64,000 bases of DNA from Pseudomonas reactans (GCF_013385825.1 NZ_JACAPG010000012.1:244298-308297), one strand, 5' to 3'. Positions 24,122 to 33,092 are shown, counted from the stretch's first letter. Program-made: numbers and translations. The notes: generated by a model not told the origin, from the sequence alone.

Positions 24122-25015
24122 TCACTGTAAGGATTTACCTGTGTCGGGTACCAGTTCCAACACCCGATCCCGCCCACCCTCGGCCAGCAGATAGGTCCCT
24201 CGACCGGTCGGCACAATCGACTGCGGCGCCTTCAGGAACGATAAGATCGTCCGTTGGTGCCCCTGCTTATCAATCAGCAACAACCTCGCCCGATGCGTGG
24301 AGTCCTCATTGACCCACAGCCCGCGTTCATCACACATCAAAAACGTCGGTTTGTTAAAGCCGCCCAGCACCACCGGATCACTTCCGTCTTCCGTCAGTTC
24401 ACGTACCACACCTTTTTTCTTCTCGGTGTAGAGCATGCGCCCATCGGTGCAACGCACAATGGACTCACCTTCCTGAAGCTGATCACGCAGTACGGTCAAG
24501 GATTGATCGCTCCAGCGATAACGCAGCAGTCGCCCGAAAGGCTTGCGGTCCTCGATGGCATAGAGGTAGTCACCGTCATCCCACAGACCCTGCACGCTTT
24601 CGCCTCTGAACAGTTCGGTGACGACACCGTCCTTGAGAAAACTCACGGGCAGGTCGGTGGACTCCTGGCTGAATACCCAACCTCCGCGGGTGGCGAACAA
24701 ACCATCGGGTTTGGACAGGCTGCCCACCACCACTTCACGGGTGCCGTCCTTAAGGATGCGCACAATGCTGCCCTTGGCGTCATCGAGTTCCTGGCTGACC
24801 ATCAAAGACCCATCCGCCAAGGGCATCAACGAAGCGGCCTTGGGCACATCGCGATGCAGCACCTGCACACTCCAGCCGCGGGCTGCGCTGACAGGGTAGA
24901 AGCTTTGCCAGGCGAAAAAGCCCAGGGTGGCGGCGCACAGTAGGCCGATTACCCAGAGGCCCGGCTTGAGTGCTCGGTGCGCAGCGCTGCTCATTCTTCC
25001 ATCTGTCTTGTTCAT
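24122..25015 (-). CDS. membrane-anchored beta-propeller protein (SMP-30/gluconolactonase-like)
   Basis: 297 residues. One hydrophobic N-terminal helix (about residues 17-37, WVIGLLCAATLGFFAWQSFY) anchors a periplasmic domain built of repeated short blades (AASLMPLADGSLMVSQE, KPDGLFATRGGWVFSQE, DGDYLYAIEDR, GRGTYLLAEGG). This is the pattern of a six-bladed propeller related to SMP-30/NHL proteins. No catalytic residues can be assigned and no named family is recognised. It is monocistronic, between the convergent amidohydrolase operon and the parDE pair. An internal ATG at residue 8 is an alternative start. Confidence 0.6.
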   Translation of the reverse strand: MNKTDGRMSSAAHRALKPGLWVIGLLCAATLGFFAWQSFYPVSAARGWSVQVLHRDVPKAASLMPLADGSLMVSQELDDAKGSIVRILKDGTREVVVGSLSKPDGLFATRGGWVFSQESTDLPVSFLKDGVVTELFRGESVQGLWDDGDYLYAIEDRKPFGRLLRYRWSDQSLTVLRDQLQEGESIVRCTDGRMLYTEKKKGVVRELTEDGSDPVVLGGFNKPTFLMCDERGLWVNEDSTHRARLLLIDKQGHQRTILSFLKAPQSIVPTGRGTYLLAEGGRDRVLELVPDTGKSLQ

Positions 25016-25038
25016 TGATCACTCTTGTTGGTCAGGGA

Positions 25039-25356
25039 TTACTCCCCATCGCCCTGCAACAATGCCGTGTAGTCCTGCCCGCCGTAAAATAGCCCCAGGA
25101 TCGACACTGTTTCGTTATCGGAGTCCACCATGAATGCGATAACGGTGGTACGTCGATAGTGAGTGATGCGTAAGTGGCTCAGCAGGTCGTCACGTCGGGT
25201 GCCGCGCAAGGGAAACAGGCAAAGGTTTTCGCAGTAGCGGATGAGGTTGTCGATAAAGCGTGCAGCTACAACGGGGGAACTGGCATCGCTGATGTAGTCT
25301 TCAAGGGCGTCGAGTTGCGCCAACGCTTCAGGCGAAAAGGCTACCGCGTAACTCAC
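25039..25356 (-). CDS. parE: RelE/ParE-family toxin
   Basis: 105-residue small toxin. The family outline is clear: the N-terminal FSPEALAQLDALEDYI helix hairpin, the central RYCENLCLFPLRGTRRDDL segment and the C-terminal strand ETVSILGLFYGGQDY. ParE members inhibit gyrase, RelE members cleave mRNA; the FYGGQDY end and antitoxin type favour ParE. Its start overlaps the antitoxin stop by 4 nt (ATGA arrangement), so both are co-translated. Confidence 0.88.
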   Translation of the reverse strand: MSYAVAFSPEALAQLDALEDYISDASSPVVAARFIDNLIRYCENLCLFPLRGTRRDDLLSHLRITHYRRTTVIAFMVDSDNETVSILGLFYGGQDYTALLQGDGE

Positions 25357-25634
25357 GCTTTCCCGGTGCCTTTTCGTTGACGCTTGGCTGCCATGTGTTC
25401 TCGAACCTGTTCGACGGACAGCGCCCGCTCGGGCTCGGCCTTGAGGGCTGCCGCAGCTGGGATCACCTCGTCCCGCAGCCAGTCTTCCATGGCGCGATCA
25501 CGGGCCAGCAAGACCCTTAGGCCGTCGCGGATCACTTCACTTTCGGATGCATATTCACCGGCCGCGACCTTGGCTTTGACCAAGGCAGCCATTTCGATGG
25601 GCAAGGTAATGCTCATTTGCTGGGTTGAGCGCAT
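25353..25634 (-). CDS. parD: ParD-like ribbon-helix-helix antitoxin
   Basis: 93 residues. Residues about 7-45 (MSITLPIEMAALVKAKVAAG...ESEVIRDGLRVL) form the ribbon-helix-helix DNA-binding domain; the basic C-terminus (AAKRQRKGTGKA) would wrap the toxin. The first good ATG is 25634; a second at 25616 (MSITLP) is equally possible as neither has a strong ribosome site. A perfect palindrome 21-39 bp upstream is the probable autoregulatory operator. The frame remains open upstream to 25925 but that part lacks similarity. Confidence 0.85.
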   Translation of the reverse strand: MRSTQQMSITLPIEMAALVKAKVAAGEYASESEVIRDGLRVLLARDRAMEDWLRDEVIPAAAALKAEPERALSVEQVREHMAAKRQRKGTGKA

Positions 25635-25654
25635 GTGGAAGTCCGCCGAAGGAG

Positions 25655-25673
25655 AGTAGGATTCAATCCTACT
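25655..25673 (-). promoter_or_regulatory. palindromic operator upstream of parD
   Basis: AGTAGGATT C AATCCTACT is a perfect 9-bp inverted repeat with a one-base centre, 21 bp before the parD start. Ribbon-helix-helix antitoxins bind such short palindromes, so it is the likely ParD/ParDE operator. Confidence 0.6.
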
Positions 25674-25963
25674 TGACCATTGGCGTGATGCAAGAAGCAA
25701 CTGATCGATGCCGATATCCGGCGACTCGTCGTCTGTCCAGAAGTGATAGGTTTCCATGCGTGCTACATCTCCCGTTGTGAAGGTCAGATCGCAAGTATTG
25801 ACCCATTTAGAGAACTGCGTGGCCGCATAAACCCAATAACCCACTGATATGTATGACTTCATATTTGTAGCAGGGTTATTACAACAAGCCGGTCCCGGCA
25901 TGCATGGCGCGCCATCAGCTCCCATACGATAATGCCTGCCACCTCGACCACATTGGCCTTCCC

Positions 25964-26866
25964 GTGATCATCAACTTCGACCTCAACGACCTCCAAGCCT
26001 TCCGCGCCGTGGTAGACAAGGGCAGTTTTCGCGGTGCCGCCGAAGCTATCCGGATCTCGCAGCCGGCCCTCAGCCGGCGTATCGAAAAGCTTGAGACCGC
26101 CCTGGATGTGAAGCTGTTCGAACGCACCACGCGGCGCGTCAGCCTGACCATGGTCGGCCGTGCGTTTCTGCCTCAGGTCGAGCGCATGCTCGACGACCTC
26201 GACGTGGCGCTCATGGGCATCAGTAATGTCGCGTCCACACGCATGGGTAATGTCACCATCGCGTGCGTGCCGTCCACCGCGTACTATTTCATGCCCCATG
26301 TGATCTCCGAATTCCACAAGTTGTATCCGAAAATTCGCCTGCGGGTGCTGGATGCCAGCGCCGGTGAAGTGTGCAATGCGGTGGAAAGTGGCGAAGCGGA
26401 TTTCGGCGTGAGTTTCAGCGGCAGCCTGGCCGATGAAGTGGAGTTCGAACTGCTGCTGCAGGAGCGCTATGTGCTGGCCTGTCGCCGCGATCATCCCCTG
26501 GCCCAGCGTGACAGCGTGACCTGGTCCGAAGCCTACGAACACGACTACATCACCGTGGACAAGACCTCTGGTAACCGCTTCCTGCTCGACCAGGCGTTGC
26601 GTGGCGTGCGGGTGAAAAAGCCGAGTATCTGCGAGACGCACCACGTAACGACGATGATCGGGCTGGTGGAGGCGGGATTGGGGGTGGCGATGGTGCCCTC
26701 GATTGCCATGCCGGCGGGCGAGCACCCGATCCTGGTGAGTGTGCCGCTGGTGGAACCGCAGGTGATGCGCAATGTGGGCTTGATAAAGCGCCGCGGGCGG
26801 ACCTTGCCGCCAGCGGCGCTGGAGTTGGAGCGGTTGGTGCGGGAGATGCCGTTCCGGTCAGCGTGA
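25964..26866 (+). CDS. LysR-family transcriptional regulator
   Basis: 300 residues from a GTG at 25964 (MIINFDLNDLQAF). The helix-turn-helix is at about residues 18-40 (GSFRGAAEAIRISQPALSRRIEKLE); the rest is a LysR effector domain with the usual FGVSFSGS and YITVDKTSGNR features. An ATG 20 codons upstream (25904) is an alternative, but the added residues are not typical. The gene converges with the periplasmic-binding-protein gene and their ends overlap by 9 bp. It may control that MFS/binding-protein pair. Confidence 0.84.
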   Translation: MIINFDLNDLQAFRAVVDKGSFRGAAEAIRISQPALSRRIEKLETALDVKLFERTTRRVSLTMVGRAFLPQVERMLDDLDVALMGISNVASTRMGNVTIACVPSTAYYFMPHVISEFHKLYPKIRLRVLDASAGEVCNAVESGEADFGVSFSGSLADEVEFELLLQERYVLACRRDHPLAQRDSVTWSEAYEHDYITVDKTSGNRFLLDQALRGVRVKKPSICETHHVTTMIGLVEAGLGVAMVPSIAMPAGEHPILVSVPLVEPQVMRNVGLIKRRGRTLPPAALELERLVREMPFRSA

Positions 26867-27619
26867 CACCGAGTCCAGGCCGGTGGCTTGTACCACCGGT
26901 TGCGCTTGGGGCGACGCCAGGTACTGCAACAAGGCCTTGGCCTGTTCAGGGTGTTCGGCATTCACCGGGATACCGGCGGCGAACCGCGTCACCGATTGCA
27001 CGTCTTCCGGGATCTTGCCGACGTAGGTCACACCCGGCACCGGCAGCAATTCCGCGACCTGTTGCAAACCCACTTCGTAGTCACCCTTGGCGACCTGTTC
27101 GGCCACCGGCAGGCGTTCGATCATGGTGCCCTTGGCCGGCATGCCGAGCTTCTTGAACAACTGCTTCTCGACATACACACCGCTGGCGCTGTCCGAGTAG
27201 GCCACGGATTTGGCCTTGCTCAGCGCGGCTTTCAGTTCGGCGTCAGTACCGATTGCAGGTTTGACCGCTCCCGCTTTGACCACCAGGCCGATGCGCGAGT
27301 CCGCCAGTTCCACGCGGGAGGCCGGGTCGACCTTGCCTTGTTTGATCAGGTCATCCAGGGCGTAGCCGACCATGATCACCACGTCGGCGTGTTCGCCACG
27401 GGCGAGACGGTTGGGGATCGCTTCCGGCGCCTTGCCCATGGACGGACCGAGGATGGTGTCGAGGCTGTCACCGCTTTGCTTGGCGTACTGCGGACCAAGC
27501 AGTTTATAGGCGGCGGTGAAGCCACCCGATGTCATTACCTTGAGCTGTTCGGCCTGGGCCGACAGCGCCAGGGCGCCGAGGGCCAGGGCCGTCAGGGTCT
27601 TGAGCAACGGCTTGATCAT
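26858..27619 (-). CDS. periplasmic substrate-binding protein, ModA-like
   Basis: 253 residues with a clean signal peptide ([23 protein letters not shown], about 23 residues). The mature part is a type II periplasmic binding fold ([49 protein letters not shown]) close to the molybdate/extracellular solute-binding ModA group. No ABC permease or ATPase gene is nearby; instead its ATG overlaps the stop of an MFS symporter gene (ATGA), which implies joint production. The ligand is therefore probably an organic acid rather than molybdate, by context only. Confidence 0.75.
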   Translation of the reverse strand: MIKPLLKTLTALALGALALSAQAEQLKVMTSGGFTAAYKLLGPQYAKQSGDSLDTILGPSMGKAPEAIPNRLARGEHADVVIMVGYALDDLIKQGKVDPASRVELADSRIGLVVKAGAVKPAIGTDAELKAALSKAKSVAYSDSASGVYVEKQLFKKLGMPAKGTMIERLPVAEQVAKGDYEVGLQQVAELLPVPGVTYVGKIPEDVQSVTRFAAGIPVNAEHPEQAKALLQYLASPQAQPVVQATGLDSVSR

Positions 27620-28920
27620 GCCGCCTCCTGCATCACCTGGCCACGGGTGTTGGCGCGACGATACAGCGCCAGGGTCGAGCACAGCGCACAGGCGGCGGCG
27701 AACATCATCCAGTAGGCCGGTGAGGCCTTGTCTTCGGTGATGTGGATGAACCAGGTGGAGATCGCCGGGGTAAAGCCGCCGAAAATCGCAGTCGCCAGGC
27801 TGTAGGCCAGGGAGAAACCTGCCACACGCACTTCCACCGGCATGATTTCGGTCAGGGCCGGGATCATGGCGCCGTTGTACAGGCCGTAGAGGAAGGAGAA
27901 CCACAGCAGGGTTTCCAGCATATGGGCGAAGCTTGGGGCATTTACCACGTAGGATAGCGCTGGATAAGCCGTGAGAACCGTCAGCACGGTCATGGCGATC
28001 AGCACCGGCTTGCGGCCGAAACGGTCGCTCAGGGTGCCGCCGATCGGCAGCCAGACAAAGTTCGAAACCGCCACCAGCAGGGTCACCAACAGCGCGTCGG
28101 AGGTGCTCAATTGCAGCACGGTCTTGCCGAAGGTCGGTGCATACACGGTGATCAGGTAGAACGCGGTGGTGGTCATGGCCACCATCAGCATGCCGCCGAT
28201 CACCACAGTCCAGTTCTTCACCAGGGTCGCCAGCACTTCACGCATGGTCGGGCGATGCTTGCGGTTGGCGAACTCTTCGGTTTCCTGCAGGTTGCGACGC
28301 AGGATGAAGATGAACGGGATGATCACACAGCCGATGGCGAACGGAATGCGCCAGCCCCAATCGGCCACCACGGCGGGTTCCATCCACACGTTCAGGCCAT
28401 AACCCAGTGCGGCGGCGACCACGATGGAGATCTGTTGGCTACCCGATTGCCAGCTGGTGTAGAAGCCTTTGCGGCCGGGTGTGGCCATTTCGGACAGGTA
28501 CACCGACACACCGCCCAGTTCCGCGCCGGCCGAGAAACCTTGCAGCAGGCGGCCAAGCAGCACCAGCAGCGGTGCCCACAGGCCGATGGTGTGATAACCC
28601 GGCACCAGCACGATCAGCAGCGTGCCGCTGGCCATGATCGACAGGGTCACGATCAGTCCTTTGCGGCGACCGACGTCATCAATGTAGGCACCCAGGATGA
28701 TCGCGCCCAATGGACGCATCAGGAAGCCCGCGCCGAACACGGCGAAGGTCATCATTAATGACGCAAACTCATTAGCGGCAGGGAAGAACGCGGCAGCGAT
28801 GTAGGTGGCGTAGAAACCGAACAGGAAGAAGTCGAACTGTTCGAGGAAATTGCCCGAAGTCACGCGGAAAACCGCACCCACTTTCGAGCGGGCAGAGTCG
28901 GGTCGGGTAGGGCTAGTCAT
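27616..28920 (-). CDS. MFS metabolite:H+ symporter (citrate/tricarballylate carrier-like)
   Basis: 434-residue inner-membrane carrier of the MHS subfamily. The N-terminal [25 protein letters not shown] segment and the [22 protein letters not shown] loop are those of citrate (CitA/CitH) and tricarballylate (TcuC) proton symporters. Twelve helices are visible. Its stop overlaps the start of a periplasmic binding protein, an unusual partner for an MFS carrier. A GGAG site precedes the ATG and an AAAAAGAA stretch (28946-28939) is a weak CA-motif candidate. Confidence 0.86.
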   Translation of the reverse strand: MTSPTRPDSARSKVGAVFRVTSGNFLEQFDFFLFGFYATYIAAAFFPAANEFASLMMTFAVFGAGFLMRPLGAIILGAYIDDVGRRKGLIVTLSIMASGTLLIVLVPGYHTIGLWAPLLVLLGRLLQGFSAGAELGGVSVYLSEMATPGRKGFYTSWQSGSQQISIVVAAALGYGLNVWMEPAVVADWGWRIPFAIGCVIIPFIFILRRNLQETEEFANRKHRPTMREVLATLVKNWTVVIGGMLMVAMTTTAFYLITVYAPTFGKTVLQLSTSDALLVTLLVAVSNFVWLPIGGTLSDRFGRKPVLIAMTVLTVLTAYPALSYVVNAPSFAHMLETLLWFSFLYGLYNGAMIPALTEIMPVEVRVAGFSLAYSLATAIFGGFTPAISTWFIHITEDKASPAYWMMFAAACALCSTLALYRRANTRGQVMQEAA

Positions 28921-29117
28921 GGTTTTGTGTCTCCAGCGTTCTTTTTAAAGTGCTTGTTTCGCCTAAGACCGAGAATAGTGGCTGACACATTTAGAAATGA
29001 TAAGTGACAAATTTGGATGGATTGATGTTCATTGGCTATCAATCGGTAGCGCGGTCAAAAATGCGTTCGCTGTTCTATGCTGAAGGTGTGACCAATTCTT
29101 ACGGATGGGAGGTGGCG

Positions 29118-29261
29118 ATGACTGACCAGCAGAAACGACGGGACGAGCCGGAGCGTGAACAACCCCGACAGCGGGAGGAAGAAAAACCGCAGACCTGGAA
29201 GCATCCCGATGATGGGACGGAGCTTTCCGAGCGGGATCAGGAACGTCCGCTAAAACCCTGA
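29118..29261 (+). CDS. short highly charged hypothetical protein
   Basis: 47 residues from the ATG at 29118, preceded by a strong GGGAGGTGG ribosome site. The sequence is almost entirely charged or polar (QQKRRDEPEREQPRQREEE) and probably disordered. Similar short charged peptides are seen in Pseudomonas genomes without assigned function. An in-frame extension to 29004 exists but has no better start. It is followed by a REP pair. Confidence 0.5.
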   Translation: MTDQQKRRDEPEREQPRQREEEKPQTWKHPDDGTELSERDQERPLKP

Positions 29262-29274
29262 GTGCACACCAACT

Positions 29275-29338
29275 GTAGGAGCCGGCTTGCCGGCGATGGC
29301 GTATTCAAAATCGCCATCGCCGGCAAGCCGGCTCCTAC
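29275..29338. repeat. REP pair, GCCGGCTTGCCGGC type
   Basis: GTAGGAGCCGGCTTGCCGGC at the left arm and its inverse GCCGGCAAGCCGGCTCCTAC at the right, 64 bp in all. It sits between the small charged gene and the gntR regulator. Confidence 0.92.
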
Positions 29339-29368
29339 ATTTTTAATGCGCGCGGTAGGGGAAACTAT

Positions 29369-29397
29369 TTGACATATTTGATTTGTGATCACATATT
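29369..29397 (+). promoter_or_regulatory. promoter and palindromic operator of the gntR-SDR operon
   Basis: TTGACA (29369-29374), 17 nt, CATATT (29392-29397). The perfect palindrome TGTGATCACA (29384-29393) covers the spacer and edge of the -10, an ideal place for repression. The wider form TTGTGATCACAT resembles operators of FCD-type GntR repressors, so autorepression by the following gene is likely; a CRP/Vfr-like site is the alternative. Confidence 0.6.
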
Positions 29398-29431
29398 GAG
29401 GCCATAAGAACGACAACACAGGTTTTGCCTC

Positions 29432-30154
29432 ATGACAGATGGTCCGCTCCTCCTGCCCACCCTGCGCCAGGTGTCCCGCGATACCTTGCAAGACCAGGTC
29501 TATCGCCAGATCCGCGAAGCCCTGATGAGTGGCCGTTTCCAGCCTGGCCAGAAACTCACCATCCGCGGTCTCGCCGAAGCCCTGGGTTCCAGCCCGATGC
29601 CAGTGCGCGAAGCGCTGCAACGCCTCAGCGCCGAAAACGCCTTTGAAGTCACCGAAACCTCCCGCCTGCGTGTGCGCCTGATGACGGTCGAACGCCTGCG
29701 TGAAATCCGTGATGCGCGGGTCGCCCTCGAAGGCTTGCTCGCCGAAAAGGCGGTGCTGCTCCTACAGAAAGTCGACCTCGACGAAATCACTGACCTCTGC
29801 CAGCAGATGCAACACGCCGCCGACGAAGTCGACGTGTCGCGCTATCTGTGGACCAACTTCGCGTTTCACCGGCGCATCTACGCCGTGGCTCAGGCCGAGT
29901 TGACCATGGCCGCCGTGGAAAACTTCTGGCTGCACATGGGCCCGTGCTTTGCGCTGGTCGCCCCGGATAAAGCTCACCTGCAACGCTCGATGGAGGCGCA
30001 CACGCGCATCGTCGAAGCCCTGGCCGCCCGCGATGGCGCCGGCGCCCGCGCGGCGGTGACCGATGACATCATGCAGGCCGCCGATTCTCTGGCGCGCCTG
30101 CTCGTCAAGAACGACCGTTCGCGGTCGTCTGCTTCAGGAGGTAAACGTGCATGA
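29432..30154 (+). CDS. GntR-family regulator, FCD (FadR) subfamily
   Basis: 240 residues. The N-terminal winged helix domain covers about residues 18-85 (DQVYRQIREALMSGRFQPGQ, TIRGLAEALGSSPMPVREAL) and the C-terminal FCD effector domain 95-230, with the metal-binding type of helices (NFAFHRRIYAVAQ). FCD regulators usually sense small organic acids. Its stop overlaps the ATG of the SDR gene (ATGA), so it heads the operon it probably controls. A strong promoter with an embedded palindrome lies upstream. Confidence 0.88.
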   Translation: MTDGPLLLPTLRQVSRDTLQDQVYRQIREALMSGRFQPGQKLTIRGLAEALGSSPMPVREALQRLSAENAFEVTETSRLRVRLMTVERLREIRDARVALEGLLAEKAVLLLQKVDLDEITDLCQQMQHAADEVDVSRYLWTNFAFHRRIYAVAQAELTMAAVENFWLHMGPCFALVAPDKAHLQRSMEAHTRIVEALAARDGAGARAAVTDDIMQAADSLARLLVKNDRSRSSASGGKRA

Positions 30155-30939
30155 GTGTCCTACAACGGCTGCAGCCCTATCCTGGGTTACGTGTGTTGAT
30201 TTCCGGCGGGGCTGCCGGCATTGGTGAAGTGCTGGCGGCGGCGTATCTGGAAGCCGGTGCCCAGGTGCATGTGTGTGATGTGAGTGAACCGGCCCTGGCC
30301 GCGTTTCGCGACAAATACCCAGGCACCGTCGCCACCCGCGCCGATGTCAGCGACGCCGCGCAGATCGAGGCGGTGTTCAAGGTGCAGCGCGAGCAGTTCG
30401 TCGGCCTCGATGTGCTGGTCAACAACGCCGGGATCGCCGGGCCTACCGGCGGGATCGATGCGATCAGCGACGCCGAGTGGCAAGCCACCATCAATATCAA
30501 TCTCACCGCGCAATACCGGTTTGCCCACCACGCCGTGCCGATGCTCAAGGAATCGTCCCACGGCCATCTGTTGCATATCGCCTCAGTGGCGGGGCGCTTG
30601 GGCTACGCGTGGCGCACACCGTACGCGGCGACCAAATGGGCGATCGTCGGCTTGATGAAATCCCTGGCCTCGGAGCTTGGCGAGAGCGACATCCGCGTCA
30701 ACGCCTTGCTGCCCGGCATCGTCGAAGGCCCGCGCATGGACGGCGTGATCCGCGCCCGTGCCGAACAGGTCGGCGTGCCCGAAGCCGAGATGCGCCAGGA
30801 ATACCTCAACAAGATTTCCCTCAAACGCATGGTCACCGCCGAAGACGTGGCCGCCATGGCGTTGTTCCTCTGTTCGCCCGCCGCACGCAACGTGACCGGC
30901 CAGGCGATCAGCGTCGACGGTAACGTCGAGTACCTGTAA
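30151..30939 (+). CDS. short-chain dehydrogenase/reductase
   Basis: 262-residue classical SDR. The cofactor motif is SGGAAGIG (Gly19/Gly23/Gly25), NNAG is at about 91-94, and the catalytic Ser145, Tyr158 and Lys162 (YAATK) are in place. Residue Asp43 (VCDVSE) after strand 2 favours NAD. It most likely oxidises a hydroxy acid to a keto acid. In context the product would be the beta-keto acid taken up by the BKACE enzyme encoded next. Its start overlaps gntR by 4 nt. Confidence 0.87.
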   Translation: MSVLQRLQPYPGLRVLISGGAAGIGEVLAAAYLEAGAQVHVCDVSEPALAAFRDKYPGTVATRADVSDAAQIEAVFKVQREQFVGLDVLVNNAGIAGPTGGIDAISDAEWQATININLTAQYRFAHHAVPMLKESSHGHLLHIASVAGRLGYAWRTPYAATKWAIVGLMKSLASELGESDIRVNALLPGIVEGPRMDGVIRARAEQVGVPEAEMRQEYLNKISLKRMVTAEDVAAMALFLCSPAARNVTGQAISVDGNVEYL

Positions 30940-30982
30940 GCCACGGAAGAACACATCGGGCTGTACCCAGGATTTTTTTCAT

Positions 30983-30990
30983 AAGAATAA
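30983..30990 (+). promoter_or_regulatory. CA motif (Hfq/Crc site) before the BKACE gene
   Basis: AAGAATAA matches AANAANAA and lies 16 nt before the ATG at 31007, just upstream of the GTCGGAG ribosome site. Confidence 0.5.
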
Positions 30991-31006
30991 AAGTCGGAGA
31001 TTCGTC

Positions 31007-31939
31007 ATGTCCAAAAATCGTCCTGTCATCATCACCTGCGCCGTCACCGGTGCGATTCATACGCCGTCGATGTCGCCGCATTTGCCGATCACCGCCCAGG
31101 AAATTGCCGACGCCGCCATCGGTGCCGCCGAAGCCGGCGCCGCGATTGTCCACCTGCATGCCCGTGACCCCAACGACGGTCGCCCCAGTCAGGACCCGGC
31201 GCTGTTCGCCGAATTCCTGCCGCAGATCAAGGCCGCCAGCGACGTGGTAATCAACATCACCACCGGCGGCGCGCCGACCATGGGCGTGGAGGAACGCCTG
31301 CAGCCGGTGATGCAGTTCAAGCCGGAACTGGCTTCGTTGAACATGGGCTCGATGAACTTCGGCCTGTACGAAATGCTCAACCGCTTCACCGATTTCAAGC
31401 ACGACTGGGAGCGGCCATACCTCGAAGAAAGTGACGACCGGATCTTCCGCAACACCTTCCGTGACATCACTCACATCCTCAATTCCTGCGCCGAAAACCG
31501 TACGCGTTTTGAGATCGAGTGCTACGACATCGGCCACCTCTACACCGCCGCGCATTTCCTCGAACGTGGCCTGCTCAAGCCACCGTTGTTTATCCAGTCG
31601 GTGTTCGGCTTGCGTGGCGGTATCGGCGGGCACCCGGAAGATTTGGCACACATGCGCCGTACCGCTGACCGTCTGTTTGGCGACGACTACGTGTGGTCGA
31701 TCCTCGGCGCTGGGCGTGGGCAGATTCCGCTGGCGACCATGGGCCTGTCCATGGGCAGCAACGCGCGAGTGGGGCTTGAGGATTCGCTGTGGGACGGACC
31801 GGGCAAACTGGCGGCGTCGAATGCCGATCAGGTCCGGCGCATTCGCACGGTGATCGAAGCGCTCGGGCATCGCGTCGCCACGCCGGATGAAGCGCGGGAA
31901 ATTCTCGGGCTCAAGGGGCGCGATCAGGTCAACTTCTAA
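31007..31939 (+). CDS. beta-keto acid cleavage enzyme (BKACE, DUF849)
   Basis: 310-residue zinc TIM-barrel enzyme of the BKACE family, founded by 3-keto-5-aminohexanoate cleavage enzyme Kce. It converts a beta-keto acid plus acetyl-CoA into acetoacetate plus an acyl-CoA. The zinc ligands His49 and His51 (IVHLHARDP) and the conserved stretches INITTGGAPTMGVEERL, ASLNMGSMNF and FEIECYDIGHL are visible. The substrate differs between subfamilies (aminohexanoate, dehydrocarnitine, beta-ketoadipate and others) and cannot be read off here. It is encoded between an SDR and an SMP-30 lactonase-like gene. Confidence 0.9.
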   Translation: MSKNRPVIITCAVTGAIHTPSMSPHLPITAQEIADAAIGAAEAGAAIVHLHARDPNDGRPSQDPALFAEFLPQIKAASDVVINITTGGAPTMGVEERLQPVMQFKPELASLNMGSMNFGLYEMLNRFTDFKHDWERPYLEESDDRIFRNTFRDITHILNSCAENRTRFEIECYDIGHLYTAAHFLERGLLKPPLFIQSVFGLRGGIGGHPEDLAHMRRTADRLFGDDYVWSILGAGRGQIPLATMGLSMGSNARVGLEDSLWDGPGKLAASNADQVRRIRTVIEALGHRVATPDEAREILGLKGRDQVNF

Positions 31940-31982
31940 CCCACAGCTGAGGTCGCGCCCTGGGTGTGTTCACCGATCCACT

Positions 31983-32080
31983 GTAGGAGCGAGCTTGCTC
32001 GCGAAAAACGCCAAGACATCGCATTACACCAGGCAGCACGCGTTATCGTTGATGTTTTTCGCGAGCAAGCTCGCTCCTAC
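31983..32080. repeat. REP composite, GAGCGAGCTTGCTCGC type
   Basis: 98-bp inverted pair: GTAGGAGCGAGCTTGCTCGC left and its complement right. Inside, GCACGCGTTATCGTTGATG precedes the right arm; the same motif occurs in the composites at 52210 and 60821, which have nearly the same length. Confidence 0.92.
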
Positions 32081-32119
32081 AAGGTGATATCCCATCAGGG
32101 AGCGACCGTCATCCCGCAC

Positions 32120-32130
32120 AACAACAATAA
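32120..32130 (+). promoter_or_regulatory. CA motif (Hfq/Crc site) before the SMP-30 gene
   Basis: AACAACAATAA contains two overlapping AANAANAA matches and is the classical CA-rich form. It lies 10 nt before the start codon, beside the AGGGGAT ribosome site. Translation of this gene is thus a strong candidate for Crc control. Confidence 0.65.
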
Positions 32131-32140
32131 GGGGATCACC

Positions 32141-33019
32141 ATGCGTATCGAAGTGCTCGTCGACGTCAAGACCACCCTGGGCGAAGGCCCGGTGTGGGAC
32201 GTCGAGCAACAACGCTTGTATTGGATCGACAGCGCCGACGGCCGCATCTTGCGCTGCACCGACGACGGTCGCGAGCTGCGGGCCTGGGACGTGGGCCAGA
32301 AAATCGGCTCCATGGCCCTGCGCCGCGACGGTGAGTCGGCCATCGTCGCCCTGCAAAACGGCGTGCACACCCTCGACCTAAAAAGCGGTGAACTCAACCT
32401 GGTCGCTGATCCGGAACCGCACCTGCCAAACAACCGCCTCAACGACGGCAAGGTCGACCGCCAAGGCCGTTTTATCTTCGGCTCCATGGACACGTTGGAA
32501 GACAGCGCCAGCGCCAAGCTTTACCGCCTGGACGCCAACCTGAGCCTGCACACCCTGGACGAAGGCATCATCGTGTCCAACGGCCCGTGCTGGAGCCCAT
32601 CGGGTGACACCTTCTACTTCTGCGACACCTGGTCCGGCGAGATCTGGGCCTACGACTATGACCTGGCCACCGGCAACGTCAGCAATCGCCGCACCTTCGC
32701 CAAGGTCGATACCTCCGGCGGGGGCGCCGCCGATGGTTGCACCGTGGATGCCGAAGGCTGCCTGTGGCAGGCGCTGGTCTACGCCGGGAAACTGGTGCGC
32801 TACACCCCTGACGGGCACGTCGATCGCATCGTTCAGATGCCGGTGAAAAAGGTCACCAGCCTGACCTTTGGCGGGCCGAACCTGGACACCCTGTATGTGA
32901 CCTCGATGGCCAAGCCGCCGCTGCCGCGTTTTCCGGCAGACGGCCAGCAGCGCGGAGCGCTGTTCGCCATTACCGGGTTGGGCGTGCAAGGAATAGCCGA
33001 GCGACGGTTCGCCAGCTAG
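32141..33019 (+). CDS. SMP-30/gluconolactonase-family lactonase
   Basis: 292-residue six-bladed propeller hydrolase (regucalcin family) that opens sugar or other small lactones with a divalent metal. Ligand regions seen: Glu15 in TLGEGPVWD, NRLNDGKVDRQGR (about residues 97-109), SNGPCWSP (about 147-154) and the Asp in the GAADGCTVD block (about 196-204). No signal peptide, so cytoplasmic. In this operon it may hydrolyse a lactone to the hydroxy acid that the SDR oxidises. A 201-bp gap with a REP separates it from the BKACE gene, so it may also have its own promoter. Confidence 0.87.
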   Translation: MRIEVLVDVKTTLGEGPVWDVEQQRLYWIDSADGRILRCTDDGRELRAWDVGQKIGSMALRRDGESAIVALQNGVHTLDLKSGELNLVADPEPHLPNNRLNDGKVDRQGRFIFGSMDTLEDSASAKLYRLDANLSLHTLDEGIIVSNGPCWSPSGDTFYFCDTWSGEIWAYDYDLATGNVSNRRTFAKVDTSGGGAADGCTVDAEGCLWQALVYAGKLVRYTPDGHVDRIVQMPVKKVTSLTFGGPNLDTLYVTSMAKPPLPRFPADGQQRGALFAITGLGVQGIAERRFAS

Positions 33020-33092
33020 CGCGTGTGTGTGACAAGGCATATTCCTTCGCAACCTTGTGTCAGTGCGCGCCCTCGCGCGCCTGGAGAGGCCC

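Noticed and set aside
25635..25925. In-frame upstream extension of parD (about 97 codons)
   Set aside because: It contains the operator palindrome, has no known similarity and gives an abnormal length for ParD. It may hold a gene remnant, but this cannot be shown.
28939..28946. AAAAAGAA on the minus strand as a CA motif before the MHS carrier at 28920
   Set aside because: Poly-A type match of low specificity, ahead of an otherwise normal ribosome site; not counted with the six better sites.
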